From: Paenibacillus ginsengarvi | Lineage (GTDB): Bacteria; Bacillota; Bacilli; Paenibacillales; NBRC-103111 | Assembly: GCF_003626695.1 (NCBI RefSeq) | Contig: NZ_RBAH01000007.1 | Location: forward strand, 62,001 to 126,000 | Reading direction: 5' to 3' | Length of the DNA stretch: 64,000 nucleotides | Shown: positions 1 through 7,088 of the stretch, piece after piece | How positions within the stretch are numbered: the first letter of the stretch is position 1 | Layout: the number at the start of each line of letters is the position of its first letter | The notes under the pieces: model-generated | Told to the model about the DNA's origin: nothing | Database searches by the model: none | Seen by the model: only the letters and a program-made list of their open reading frames with translations | Made by a program: the position numbers and the translations under genes

Positions 1-184
1 AAAAATTCCACAATCGATCGAGCACAGACGGGTTCGTTTTTTGCGATCGTCTGGCTACGCCGTCGTATCTCATCTCGAGCGGAGCTTCGCCCTTGTCGTC
101 GAAAAGCGGTTTCCCGCATGACTCGCATAAGACGGTACCCACATGATTTTGGTGTCCGCACTCGCATTTCGTATTCGCAATCAC
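1..184 (-). CDS. resB: Cytochrome c biogenesis protein ResB, N-terminal fragment
   Basis: Partial: only the first 61 codons are inside the window. ResB is the membrane protein that, with ResC, ligates haem to apocytochrome c on the outer face of the membrane. The visible residues begin with a small zinc-ribbon-like stretch (CECGH, then CESCG 13 residues on) followed by MRYDGVARRSQ, a combination I recall from Paenibacillus ResB. The start is GTG at 184, preceded by AAAGGAG. It begins 16 bp after the resA stop, as expected for a resABC operon. Identification rests on context and this short N-terminus. Confidence 0.75.
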   Translation of the reverse strand, partial: MIANTKCECGHQNHVGTVLCESCGKPLFDDKGEAPLEMRYDGVARRSQKTNPSVLDRLWNF

Positions 185-200
185 GGAGTGTATCGCTCCT

Positions 201-725
201 TTACTGTTTCAGCAGCGGCTGGATCGTCTGCTCGATATAAGCGTCGTCCATTTCCAGAACCGCAATTTTGACGATTTTCCCTTGCGGATCGATAAAAAAC
301 GTCGTCGGATAATAACGAACCGCATAGCGGTCCCGCATCCGCAGCTCCTTGTCGAACAACACGGGAAACGTAACGCCGGTTTGCTGAACAAAGCTTTGCA
401 CGGTCACCCTGCTTTCGTCGAGATTTAGTCCGAGCACAACAAGCCCTTTGTCCTTCCACTTCTCGTACTGGCGCTGAATGGCCGGCATCTCGCGAATGCA
501 CGGCTCGCACCAGGAGCCCCAGAAGTTGACGATGACCGGCTTCCCGCGGTAATCGGACAAAGATACTTTGCTGCCGTCCAGCCCCGTTAACGAAAAATCA
601 GGAGCAGTGCTCCCTTCCCGCGGAATGTCTTCCTTGGCGAACAAGCTGCTCCCTATCGTATATCCCCCGATCAGCAAAACCGCAGTTAAAATGATGCCTT
701 GAATCCACTTATTACGTCCGCGCAT
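201..725 (-). CDS. resA: Thiol-disulfide oxidoreductase ResA
   Basis: Membrane-anchored thioredoxin-like protein that reduces the haem-binding cysteines of apocytochrome c outside the cell. At 174 residues it matches the family length. An N-terminal signal anchor (about residues 8-30) precedes an AhpC/TSA-type thioredoxin fold. The redox motif is Cys73-Glu-Pro-Cys76, the CEPC typical of ResA. The ATG is preceded by AAGGTGAT. It lies between rluB and resB, the order seen in B. subtilis, so it is part of the cytochrome c maturation operon. Confidence 0.95.
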   Translation of the reverse strand: MRGRNKWIQGIILTAVLLIGGYTIGSSLFAKEDIPREGSTAPDFSLTGLDGSKVSLSDYRGKPVIVNFWGSWCEPCIREMPAIQRQYEKWKDKGLVVLGLNLDESRVTVQSFVQQTGVTFPVLFDKELRMRDRYAVRYYPTTFFIDPQGKIVKIAVLEMDDAYIEQTIQPLLKQ

Positions 726-799
726 CTCGGATCACCTTCGCTTCCTTTCATCCATGCGGCTACACTCATTATAGCGAAATCGCATCAGAAAAAACCGCG

Positions 800-1549
800 T
801 CATTCCGAAGTTTTTTGAACATTATGTGACTGCACCGCACTTTGCCGGAGCTCCTCGACTTCCTGGGCTGTGAGCTTCCGATGCTTCCCTCTTTGAAGCC
901 CTGCGAGCAGCAGCGACCCGAACTGTACGCGCTTCAGTCGGATAACCGGATACTTAATCGCCTCGAACATGCGGCGCACTTGCCGGTTGCGTCCCTCGTG
1001 AATCGTAATCGAAATGATCGTTTCGTTTTTCTCCGGGTCGATGTCGAGATATTCCAGCTCCGCCGGCGCGGTCATGCCGTCCTCCAGCTTGACTCCCGCT
1101 CGGAGCTTGTCCAGCAAATCGCCGTGCGGCACGCCTTCGACGGTTGCATGATACGTCTTCGGCACATGATGCCTCGGATGCGTGAGCAGGTTGGCCAGCT
1201 CCCCGTCGTTCGTGAGCAGCAGCAGTCCTTCGCTGTCATAGTCGAGACGCCCGACCGGATAAATTCTTTCTTTAATATCCTTCAAATAATCGTTCACGAC
1301 GCTGCGCCCTTCCGGATCGGTCGTGCTTGTAATGACGCCTTTCGGCTTGTTGAACAAAATGTACTGATTCCGCTGCTTGTTAATCAGGCGTCCGTCCACT
1401 TTTATACTGTCTACGGCCGGGTCGACCTTCACCCCCAGCGTCGTAACGGTTTCATCGTTCACCTGCACCCTGCCTGCCGATATATACTCCTCGCATTTGC
1501 GCCTGGAAGCTACTCCGGCCTGGGCCAACACTTTTTGCAATCGCTCCAC
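800..1549 (-). CDS. rluB: 23S rRNA pseudouridine synthase RluB family
   Basis: Isomerises a uridine of 23S rRNA (the family modifies position 2605, E. coli numbering) to pseudouridine. Residues 1-60 form an S4 RNA-binding domain (ERLQKVLAQAGVASRRKCEE). The RsuA/RluB catalytic domain follows with the motif GRLDYDSEGLLLLTNDG, where Asp103 is the catalytic residue. The start is GTG at 1549 after a GAGGTGA ribosome-binding site. The length of 249 residues is normal. It lies between the small amidase gene and resA, consistent with B. subtilis ypuL. Confidence 0.93.
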   Translation of the reverse strand: MERLQKVLAQAGVASRRKCEEYISAGRVQVNDETVTTLGVKVDPAVDSIKVDGRLINKQRNQYILFNKPKGVITSTTDPEGRSVVNDYLKDIKERIYPVGRLDYDSEGLLLLTNDGELANLLTHPRHHVPKTYHATVEGVPHGDLLDKLRAGVKLEDGMTAPAELEYLDIDPEKNETIISITIHEGRNRQVRRMFEAIKYPVIRLKRVQFGSLLLAGLQRGKHRKLTAQEVEELRQSAVQSHNVQKTSE

Positions 1550-1565
1550 TAATCGTCACCTCAAC

Positions 1566-1907
1566 CTAATGATAACCATCCTTAGGCGAAATCACAAGTT
1601 CCGACCACGGAAAGTGCTTCCCCGGACAACAGTCCGTATGCGAGATCAAGTTTCCCGCCTCAAAGCCGAACGTTTCCGCAAGCCGGAGCACCAGCTTCCG
1701 GACGATGTAAAATTGCTCTTCCCTGTAGCCGGACGCCGTTTCCTCGGGACGTGAAAAGTCGCCCTCCACGCAGATATGAATCCGCTCCGGATCGGTAGAT
1801 TCGGCGGACGGAACAATATCTCCGTTTCTTGTAATGTAAAAATCGTATCCTTTGCCGTTGATCTCGGAGCAATACGATTGATGGATCGTGATGCCGATCG
1901 GCCGCAT
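1566..1907 (-). CDS. Short N-acetylmuramoyl-L-alanine amidase-like protein (Amidase_2/PGRP fold)
   Basis: Only 113 residues, shorter than the usual 140-170 of Amidase_2 domains. The C-terminal signature is SHTDCCPGKHFPW (His90, Cys93/Cys94), like the zinc-binding H..(D/C)PG..FPW end of amidase domains; His9 in ITIHQS fits the first zinc ligand. No signal peptide or membrane segment is visible, so a cytoplasmic or mother-cell role is possible. The ATG follows GGGTGA; the gene ends 16 bp before rluB and starts just after the spmB terminator. Activity is inferred; it could be an inactive recognition domain. Confidence 0.65.
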   Translation of the reverse strand: MRPIGITIHQSYCSEINGKGYDFYITRNGDIVPSAESTDPERIHICVEGDFSRPEETASGYREEQFYIVRKLVLRLAETFGFEAGNLISHTDCCPGKHFPWSELVISPKDGYH

Positions 1908-1974
1908 AGTCGCTTCACCCGTTCTTCGATCTGGCTACTATTATATGTAGGCATGCGAAAAAAGTGCGCGCGCC

Positions 1975-2001
1975 AAAAAAGCCCCGACCAACGTTCAGGG
2001 C
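1975..2001 (-). terminator. Rho-independent terminator after spmB
   Basis: On the minus strand GCCCTGA pairs with TCGGGGC (one G-U pair) across a 7-nt loop and is followed by six T. It lies 44 bp beyond the spmB stop, separating dacB-spmA-spmB from the amidase/rluB/res genes. Confidence 0.8.
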
Positions 2002-2044
2002 CATGTTGTATCCTTTATATGAACATCAACCTTGGCACAGCTGT

Positions 2045-2587
2045 TTACCCGGTCAAGCCGAACACGAGCAAGCAGATGGCAACCGATGCCGCAAAGCCGA
2101 CCAGATCGGAAAACAGCCCTACCTTAAGCGCATAACGCCCTTGCCGGATGCCGACCGCCCCAAAGTAAACGGTAAGCACATACAACGTCGTATCCGTGCT
2201 TCCCTGAATGGTCGAGGCCATTCGCCCGATCAGCGAATCGGGGCCGTATTGGCCGATGAGATCGGCGGTATAGGCGAGCGAGCCGGACCCCGTTATCGGG
2301 CGAAGTATCGCGAGCGGCAGCACCTCGCTCGGCACCCCGGCATAAGCGAGCAGCGGCTTCAGCCAGCCGATCATCAGGTCCATCGCTCCCGAAGCGCGAA
2401 ACACGCTGATCGCCACCATCATGCCGACCAGATGCGGAATGATTTTTACAGCCGTATCGAAGCCGTCTTTGGCGCCTTCGACAAAGGACTCGTAAACAGG
2501 CACCTTCCTCGACATTCCGTATAAAGGGATAAGGGCGATTAGTACTGGAATCGCCCAGGCGGATAAAATGGAGACGAGCGAGTACAA
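2045..2587 (-). CDS. spmB: Spore maturation protein B
   Basis: Polytopic membrane protein of the nucleoside-recognition (Gate) family, needed with SpmA for normal spore core dehydration. The 180 residues match B. subtilis SpmB (178). Hydrophobic segments are visible at about 8-25, 48-65, 80-95 and 140-178. The conserved AILRPITGSGS and STIQGSTDTTLYVL stretches are present. It starts 6 bp after spmA ends, so the two are likely co-translated. Confidence 0.93.
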   Translation of the reverse strand: MYSLVSILSAWAIPVLIALIPLYGMSRKVPVYESFVEGAKDGFDTAVKIIPHLVGMMVAISVFRASGAMDLMIGWLKPLLAYAGVPSEVLPLAILRPITGSGSLAYTADLIGQYGPDSLIGRMASTIQGSTDTTLYVLTVYFGAVGIRQGRYALKVGLFSDLVGFAASVAICLLVFGLTG

Positions 2588-2593
2588 CCGCGA

Positions 2594-3193
2594 TCACCCT
2601 TTCGGCACTGTTTTGGCCAGCAGCCTTCTTCGGCAATACCGGTCGGCCGCAATGGCGGCAAGCGTAGCAACGGCGGTGGCGAGAAGCGTCGTGCCGACGA
2701 TTTCCGCCGGATTCGCCGAATTGTAGTTCATCCGGATCGCAATAAGCGTAGTCGGAATAAGCGTAATGCTGGCCGTATTCAAGGCAAGCAGCGTACACAT
2801 GGCCGGGCTAGCCGTGCTTTTGTCCGGATTCAGCGTCTGCAGCTCCTGCATCGCTTTGATACCCATCGGCGTCGCGGCATTGCCGAGCCCGAGCAGATTG
2901 GCGCTCATATTCGACATGATGTACCCGACGGCCGGATGATCCTTCGGAACGTCGGGAAACAGCAGGCGCACGAGGGGCCGCAAGCCTTTCGCCACTTTAC
3001 GCAGCAGTCCGGAATCCTCGGCGATCCGCATCATGCCGAGCCAGAAGACGAGAATGCTGATGAGTCCGAAGCTGATCGTCACGCCGTTTTTGGCGCCGTC
3101 GAACACCGCCTTCGTAACCGCGTCAATATTGCCCTGGGCGGCGGCGACGGCAAATCCGCATACGATAAAGAACAGCCAGATCCAGTTTACGAT
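2594..3193 (-). CDS. spmA: Spore maturation protein A, apparent ATC start codon
   Basis: Partner of SpmB. From the first standard start (GTG at 3106) the product would be only 170 residues and lack the first membrane helix. The open frame continues upstream to ATC-GTA-AAC-TGG at 3193, which aligns with the MVN(I/W)W start of SpmA; this gives 199 residues against 196 in B. subtilis. A strong AAAGGGGGAG ribosome-binding site lies 6 nt before the ATC. No ATG, GTG or TTG occurs in frame between the dacB stop and 3106. The conserved FGLGNAATPMGIKAM motif is present. The product call is firm; the start is inference. Confidence 0.88.
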   Translation of the reverse strand: MVNWIWLFFIVCGFAVAAAQGNIDAVTKAVFDGAKNGVTISFGLISILVFWLGMMRIAEDSGLLRKVAKGLRPLVRLLFPDVPKDHPAVGYIMSNMSANLLGLGNAATPMGIKAMQELQTLNPDKSTASPAMCTLLALNTASITLIPTTLIAIRMNYNSANPAEIVGTTLLATAVATLAAIAADRYCRRRLLAKTVPKG

Positions 3194-3217
3194 AGCCCTC
3201 TCCCCCTTTCTCCCGGC

Positions 3218-4396
3218 TTATTCCTGCAAGATGAAAAGCCTGCGGACAACCTCCAGCAGCCGCAGCTGCCATAAGCGAAAGCCGGAAGCCTCGTACGTTT
3301 CGCTTTCCTGATAACCGAAAGCAGATTTCTCCTTGACCGCAAGCAGCGGGCTGTTCTCCGCATACAGCGGCACAGAGCCGATTCGGCTATTGCCGAGCAG
3401 GAACGTGAGCGTCCCCCGTTCTCCGAGCTGATAAGCCGAAGAAGATGGATCGAGCAGCTCAGCCTCCTTGCGAATCGTTCCCCGCTCTTCCTCAAGCAGC
3501 GGATAAACAAATGAACGCCCGATGGCAACCGGCATGTTCTCGATTTTGTCGCCCTTCTTCACAAGCTGTTCGGGCTTGTAATACTTGAAGCCATAATCGA
3601 GCAGCTTCGTATGATCGACCCAATCGTCCGGATCGTTCAGCGTTACGACGGCAAGCTGCTGCCCGTTCCGGGTCGCTGACGAGACAAGGCATCTTTTCGC
3701 CAGCTTCGTATAACCCGTTTTAACGCCGTCGGCCCCGTCATAAATGGAGAGCATTTTGTTTTTGTTGTTCCATCTATAATCCCAGCTCTCGTTCGGATTC
3801 GGCGCGCTTTTCGATTTCGTTTTGACAATGTCTCGAAAGACGGGATTGCGCATTGCATACGCGGTCAGCCGAGCCATATCGTTCGCGGTCGAATAGTGGC
3901 CTTCCTCGTCCAGTCCGCTCGGATTTTTGAATAACGAGTGCGACATGCCAATGTTCGCCGCCTTCTCGTTCATCAGATAGACGAACCCTTCGAGCGAGCC
4001 TCCAACATGCTCGGCGATCGCGGTGGCCGCATCGTTGCCGGAGCGCAGCATAAGTCCGTACAGCATATTTTCCAGGCTCATCTGTTCGCCGGCTCGCAAA
4101 TAAATGGAGGACCCTTCCTTGCCGGCCGCCCTGCTGCTCACCTCGACCTGATCGGACAACGAGCCGTGCTCGATAGCGACGATGGCAGTCATAATTTTTG
4201 TCAAACTGGCGATTCGCATCGGCTTGTTGCCGTTTTTGCTTACGAGCAGCCTTCCGGAAGCGACGTCGATGAGCGCCGCTCCTTCCGCATTCGTCTGTAT
4301 GCCCGGCGGCGCCGCATGGATAACATACGGCCACAGCAGCGCCCATACGAGCAGCACCGGAGTCAGCCGCAGCCTGTACCTCCCATACTTTTCCAT
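3218..4396 (-). CDS. dacB: D-alanyl-D-alanine carboxypeptidase, DacB type
   Basis: Penicillin-binding protein that trims the terminal D-Ala of peptidoglycan; DacB works on spore cortex. The ATG at 4396 was chosen because it directly precedes a signal peptide (MEKYGRYRLRL, then a hydrophobic stretch to about residue 28); the open frame extends 30 codons further without such features. Active-site motifs are Ser64-Leu-Thr-Lys67, Ser119-Gly-Asn121 and Lys226-Thr-Gly228. The length is 392 residues. It is first in dacB-spmA-spmB, the B. subtilis arrangement, which there is sigma-E controlled. Confidence 0.93.
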   Translation of the reverse strand: MEKYGRYRLRLTPVLLVWALLWPYVIHAAPPGIQTNAEGAALIDVASGRLLVSKNGNKPMRIASLTKIMTAIVAIEHGSLSDQVEVSSRAAGKEGSSIYLRAGEQMSLENMLYGLMLRSGNDAATAIAEHVGGSLEGFVYLMNEKAANIGMSHSLFKNPSGLDEEGHYSTANDMARLTAYAMRNPVFRDIVKTKSKSAPNPNESWDYRWNNKNKMLSIYDGADGVKTGYTKLAKRCLVSSATRNGQQLAVVTLNDPDDWVDHTKLLDYGFKYYKPEQLVKKGDKIENMPVAIGRSFVYPLLEEERGTIRKEAELLDPSSSAYQLGERGTLTFLLGNSRIGSVPLYAENSPLLAVKEKSAFGYQESETYEASGFRLWQLRLLEVVRRLFILQE

Positions 4397-4786
4397 CTTT
4401 CCTAGTTCACCCCGTTCGTGGCGAATACCGCCGATTGGTACAAGTATATGCGGACAAGATCGCGTTATGAACGGGAAATGGGACAACCGCAGGCGGTCAA
4501 TCGCCCTGCATTCACACTAAGGCTCTACATACTATATACTGGAATACCCGCTAGACCGCATGCTTCATTTCGCTCGCTTCGTTTGATTACGGACATTATT
4601 CGGCGCCTCTGTGCGAATGGTATACCGATGAATGCGCTGTCGCCCGCGTTTTCACCGGGCCAAATAGAAGCGCGCGAACTTGGGGAGAAAAATTAATTCC
4701 TTCGGTTCCTTGTACTTATTGACTTTACGGCCCAAACATGAATAAATAGTAAAAGTGACGACTTTACCGGAAAGTGGGAAACTGCG
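4397..4786. other. Divergent intergenic region dacB/murA
   Basis: About 390 bp with no convincing gene. A 92-codon plus-strand frame (4418-4696) lacks a ribosome-binding site and resembles no family I know. TTGACT at 4719-4724 is a possible -35 for murA, but no good -10 follows at 16-18 bp. I could not assign a dacB promoter. Confidence 0.5.
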
Positions 4787-6091
4787 TTGAATATCATTCG
4801 CCTCGAACGATCAGGGCCTCTGCACGGCTCGGTTAAAATACAAGGCTCCAAAAACAGTTCTTTATCCCTCATGGCTGCCTGCTGCTTATGCGAAGACCCG
4901 GTTACGCTGTCTGGCGTACCGGATATTTACGATATCCGGGTTATCGAAGAGATCGCTTCCGATATCGGAATGACCGCCCAGCGCCAGGAAAACGGCGATA
5001 TGATACTGGACCCGAGATCGATCCACAGCGCCAACATCGACAAAGCGAAATCTTCCTCCTACCGCGCATCCTACTATTTTATCGGAGCGCTGCTGGCGAG
5101 GTTCGGCAAAGTGTCGATCGGGTTTCCCGGCGGCGACAACTTCGTGTCGAGGCCGATCGACCAGCATTTGAAAGGGCTCAAAGCGATGGGGGCGACGTTT
5201 ACGTTCCATGAGGACTATTATGTCGTGGAAGCGAAAAAGCTGACCGGGGCCGACATTTACTTCGATACGATTACATCGGGCGCCACGATCAACTGTATGC
5301 TAGCCGCGGTGCTGGCGGAAGGCAGAACGGTTCTGCGGGGGGCGGCGAAAGATCCCGAGGTCGTCGACACGGCGATCATGCTGAACGAGTTCGGAGCGAA
5401 CATTTCCGGTGCGGGCACCGATACGATTCGAATAACCGGAGTCAAGCATATTGAGGGGGGACATCATACCGTCATTCCCGACCGGCTTATCGCCGGCTCG
5501 TTCCTGATGTCCGCTGGCGTTGCCGGCGGCTCGGTAACCGTAACCGACGTGATTCCCGACCATCTCGGCTCATGCATCGCCAAGCTGACGGAAATCGGCC
5601 TGCATATCGAATACGGCGATCAGAGCATTACGGCAAGCTCCACTGGCAAACTGAAGGCGACGAGAGTCCGGACGGCCATGTATCCGGGCTTCGCTACCGA
5701 TTTGCAGCAGCCGCTGACCGCCTTGCTCACCCAGGCGCGAGGAAGAAGCATTATTAATGAAAAAATATATCCGCATCGTTTCCAGCATGTCGCCCAGCTT
5801 CGGCGTATGGGGGCCGACATCGAAATGCGGGGAAGCGCGGCGTTCATCCGCGGCGGCGCACCCTTGAAAGGAAGCTGGGTGCACGCTTCCGATATTCGCG
5901 CTGGCACATGCCTTATTCTGGCGGGAATGGCGGCCGAAGGCATTACGACAATTACCGGCGTGGAGCATATTGAACGCGGTTATGAAGATGCGATTCGTGC
6001 GTTCCGCTCCATCGGAGCCACGATCCGGCTCGAGCAGGTCGATGCGGCGCAAGCGGAGGAAAAGCTTCGAATCAGCTCCATCCAGCAGTAA
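4787..6091 (+). CDS. murA: UDP-N-acetylglucosamine 1-carboxyvinyltransferase (MurA) with Cys-to-Asp active site
   Basis: Transfers enolpyruvyl from PEP to UDP-GlcNAc, the first committed peptidoglycan step in the cytoplasm. The 434 residues form the full EPT double barrel. Lys22-Asn23 (GSKNS), the FATDLQQPL aspartate and the DIRAG arginine are present. The loop that normally reads GGC..G.RP.D.H is PGGDNFVSRPIDQH, placing Asp117 where E. coli has Cys115. In other bacteria this natural substitution keeps activity but abolishes fosfomycin alkylation. The start is TTG at 4787 after a weak AAAGTGGGA site. It stands alone on the plus strand between dacB and the glycolate genes and may be a second MurA. 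Confidence 0.9.
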   Translation: MNIIRLERSGPLHGSVKIQGSKNSSLSLMAACCLCEDPVTLSGVPDIYDIRVIEEIASDIGMTAQRQENGDMILDPRSIHSANIDKAKSSSYRASYYFIGALLARFGKVSIGFPGGDNFVSRPIDQHLKGLKAMGATFTFHEDYYVVEAKKLTGADIYFDTITSGATINCMLAAVLAEGRTVLRGAAKDPEVVDTAIMLNEFGANISGAGTDTIRITGVKHIEGGHHTVIPDRLIAGSFLMSAGVAGGSVTVTDVIPDHLGSCIAKLTEIGLHIEYGDQSITASSTGKLKATRVRTAMYPGFATDLQQPLTALLTQARGRSIINEKIYPHRFQHVAQLRRMGADIEMRGSAAFIRGGAPLKGSWVHASDIRAGTCLILAGMAAEGITTITGVEHIERGYEDAIRAFRSIGATIRLEQVDAAQAEEKLRISSIQQ

Positions 6092-6118
6092 ATTCCCACT
6101 TTAGAGCGAAAAGAAAAG

Positions 6119-6160
6119 ACGGCGCCCGTTCGTACCCGAACGATAGCGCCGTTTTTGTTT
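6119..6160 (+). terminator. Terminator after murA
   Basis: ACGGCGC/GCGCCGT outer stem with a CGTTCG/CGAACG inner stem, then TTTTTGTTT, 28 bp after the murA stop. Confidence 0.85.
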
Positions 6161-6222
6161 CGGGGCTCCCCGCAAAGTATTTGAAAAAGCCTCGAAGCCT
6201 AGGCTCCACTTTGTGGGGTTAT

Positions 6223-6954
6223 TTACGGATTACGCACGGACGTGTCAAAACCGGCAATAGCTTCACGCAGCACATTTTCAACCTTAAGCAGATGCGAGCT
6301 CATCGCTTCGAACGCCTTCCGCTCGTCCTGCTGCCGAATCGCGTCATAGATATCGGTATGCTCACGCAGCAGCCGCCTCGCTTCGGCGCGCTCGCCGTAG
6401 AACCAGAGCCTTCTCGACTCGCGCATGCTGTCGTGAAGCCGTTCCGACAGCGATTCCATCATCGGAATAAGCAAGGAATTATGCGTCGCAGCCGCCAGCT
6501 TCAGATGAAACCGGACGTCCGCCTCTTCCCCCTTCGCTTCGTCATGCAGCGAAGCTTCCATAAGCGCAAGCTCTTCCCCGATCGAGCGCAGATCGTCTTC
6601 GGTGCGATTGCGGGCGGCCATCGACGCGCAGCCCGTTTCGAGGATGATCCGCACCTCGAGAAGCTCGCGGATGGACTGTGCATTGGCGAACAAGGACTGG
6701 CTTTCCGCCGGTTCCTCCTTCGATTCCGCACTTACGTAGGTGCCTCCGCCCTGACGAATTTCGACGAGCCCGATCGCTTTGAGCGCGCTTAGCGCCTCGC
6801 GGATCGTCGACCGTCCGACGCCGAAACCGGCCGCCAGATCCACGACGGAAGACAGCTTCGTGCCGGGCGCAAACTCTCCCGACGATATTCTCGCTTTGAG
6901 CTGCTCCATGACAAGCTCGGAGCTTTTGGGCGGCTTGACCGGATTAAATGTCAT
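6223..6954 (-). CDS. FadR-family (GntR) transcriptional regulator, likely of glcDF
   Basis: 243 residues: N-terminal winged helix-turn-helix (about 10-75, including FGVGRSTIREALSALKAIGLVEIRQGGGTYV) and a C-terminal FCD all-helical effector domain (about 95-230). FCD members typically bind carboxylic acids such as glycolate or lactate. It is transcribed away from glcD-glcF, the classic layout of a GlcC/LldR-type regulator and its target. A perfect palindrome lies just downstream of the glcD promoter. The effector is inferred from context. Confidence 0.88.
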   Translation of the reverse strand: MTFNPVKPPKSSELVMEQLKARISSGEFAPGTKLSSVVDLAAGFGVGRSTIREALSALKAIGLVEIRQGGGTYVSAESKEEPAESQSLFANAQSIRELLEVRIILETGCASMAARNRTEDDLRSIGEELALMEASLHDEAKGEEADVRFHLKLAAATHNSLLIPMMESLSERLHDSMRESRRLWFYGERAEARRLLREHTDIYDAIRQQDERKAFEAMSSHLLKVENVLREAIAGFDTSVRNP

Positions 6955-7001
6955 CCTGACTCGGCTCTCCTCTTCCTATGTTCACTTGTACGGATTTATG
7001 G

Positions 7002-7030
7002 TGTACATACATTCTATAGTAAGCTATAAT
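7002..7030 (+). promoter_or_regulatory. Sigma-A-type promoter of glcDF
   Basis: TGTACA at 7002-7007, 17-bp spacer, TATAAT at 7025-7030. The predicted transcription start falls near 7037, 52 bp before the glcD start. Confidence 0.6.
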
Positions 7031-7039
7031 GAGTGAAAA

Positions 7040-7052
7040 GTCATCTGATGAC
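7040..7052. promoter_or_regulatory. Candidate operator for the FadR-type regulator
   Basis: Perfect inverted repeat GTCAT-CTG-ATGAC placed immediately after the predicted transcription start of glcDF. The spacing and size resemble FadR/LldR-type sites. A bound repressor here would block the promoter. Confidence 0.5.
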
Positions 7053-7088
7053 CTGATTAATTTTGTTATTGATGAGGGGGACAACACC

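Noticed and set aside
4418..4696. Possible small gene upstream of murA
   Set aside because: No ribosome-binding site, no recognisable domain, and it covers the probable dacB promoter region.
6960..7088. glcD start at 7029
   Set aside because: It overlaps the TATAAT box and operator; ATG at 7089 has a much better ribosome-binding site and matches family length.
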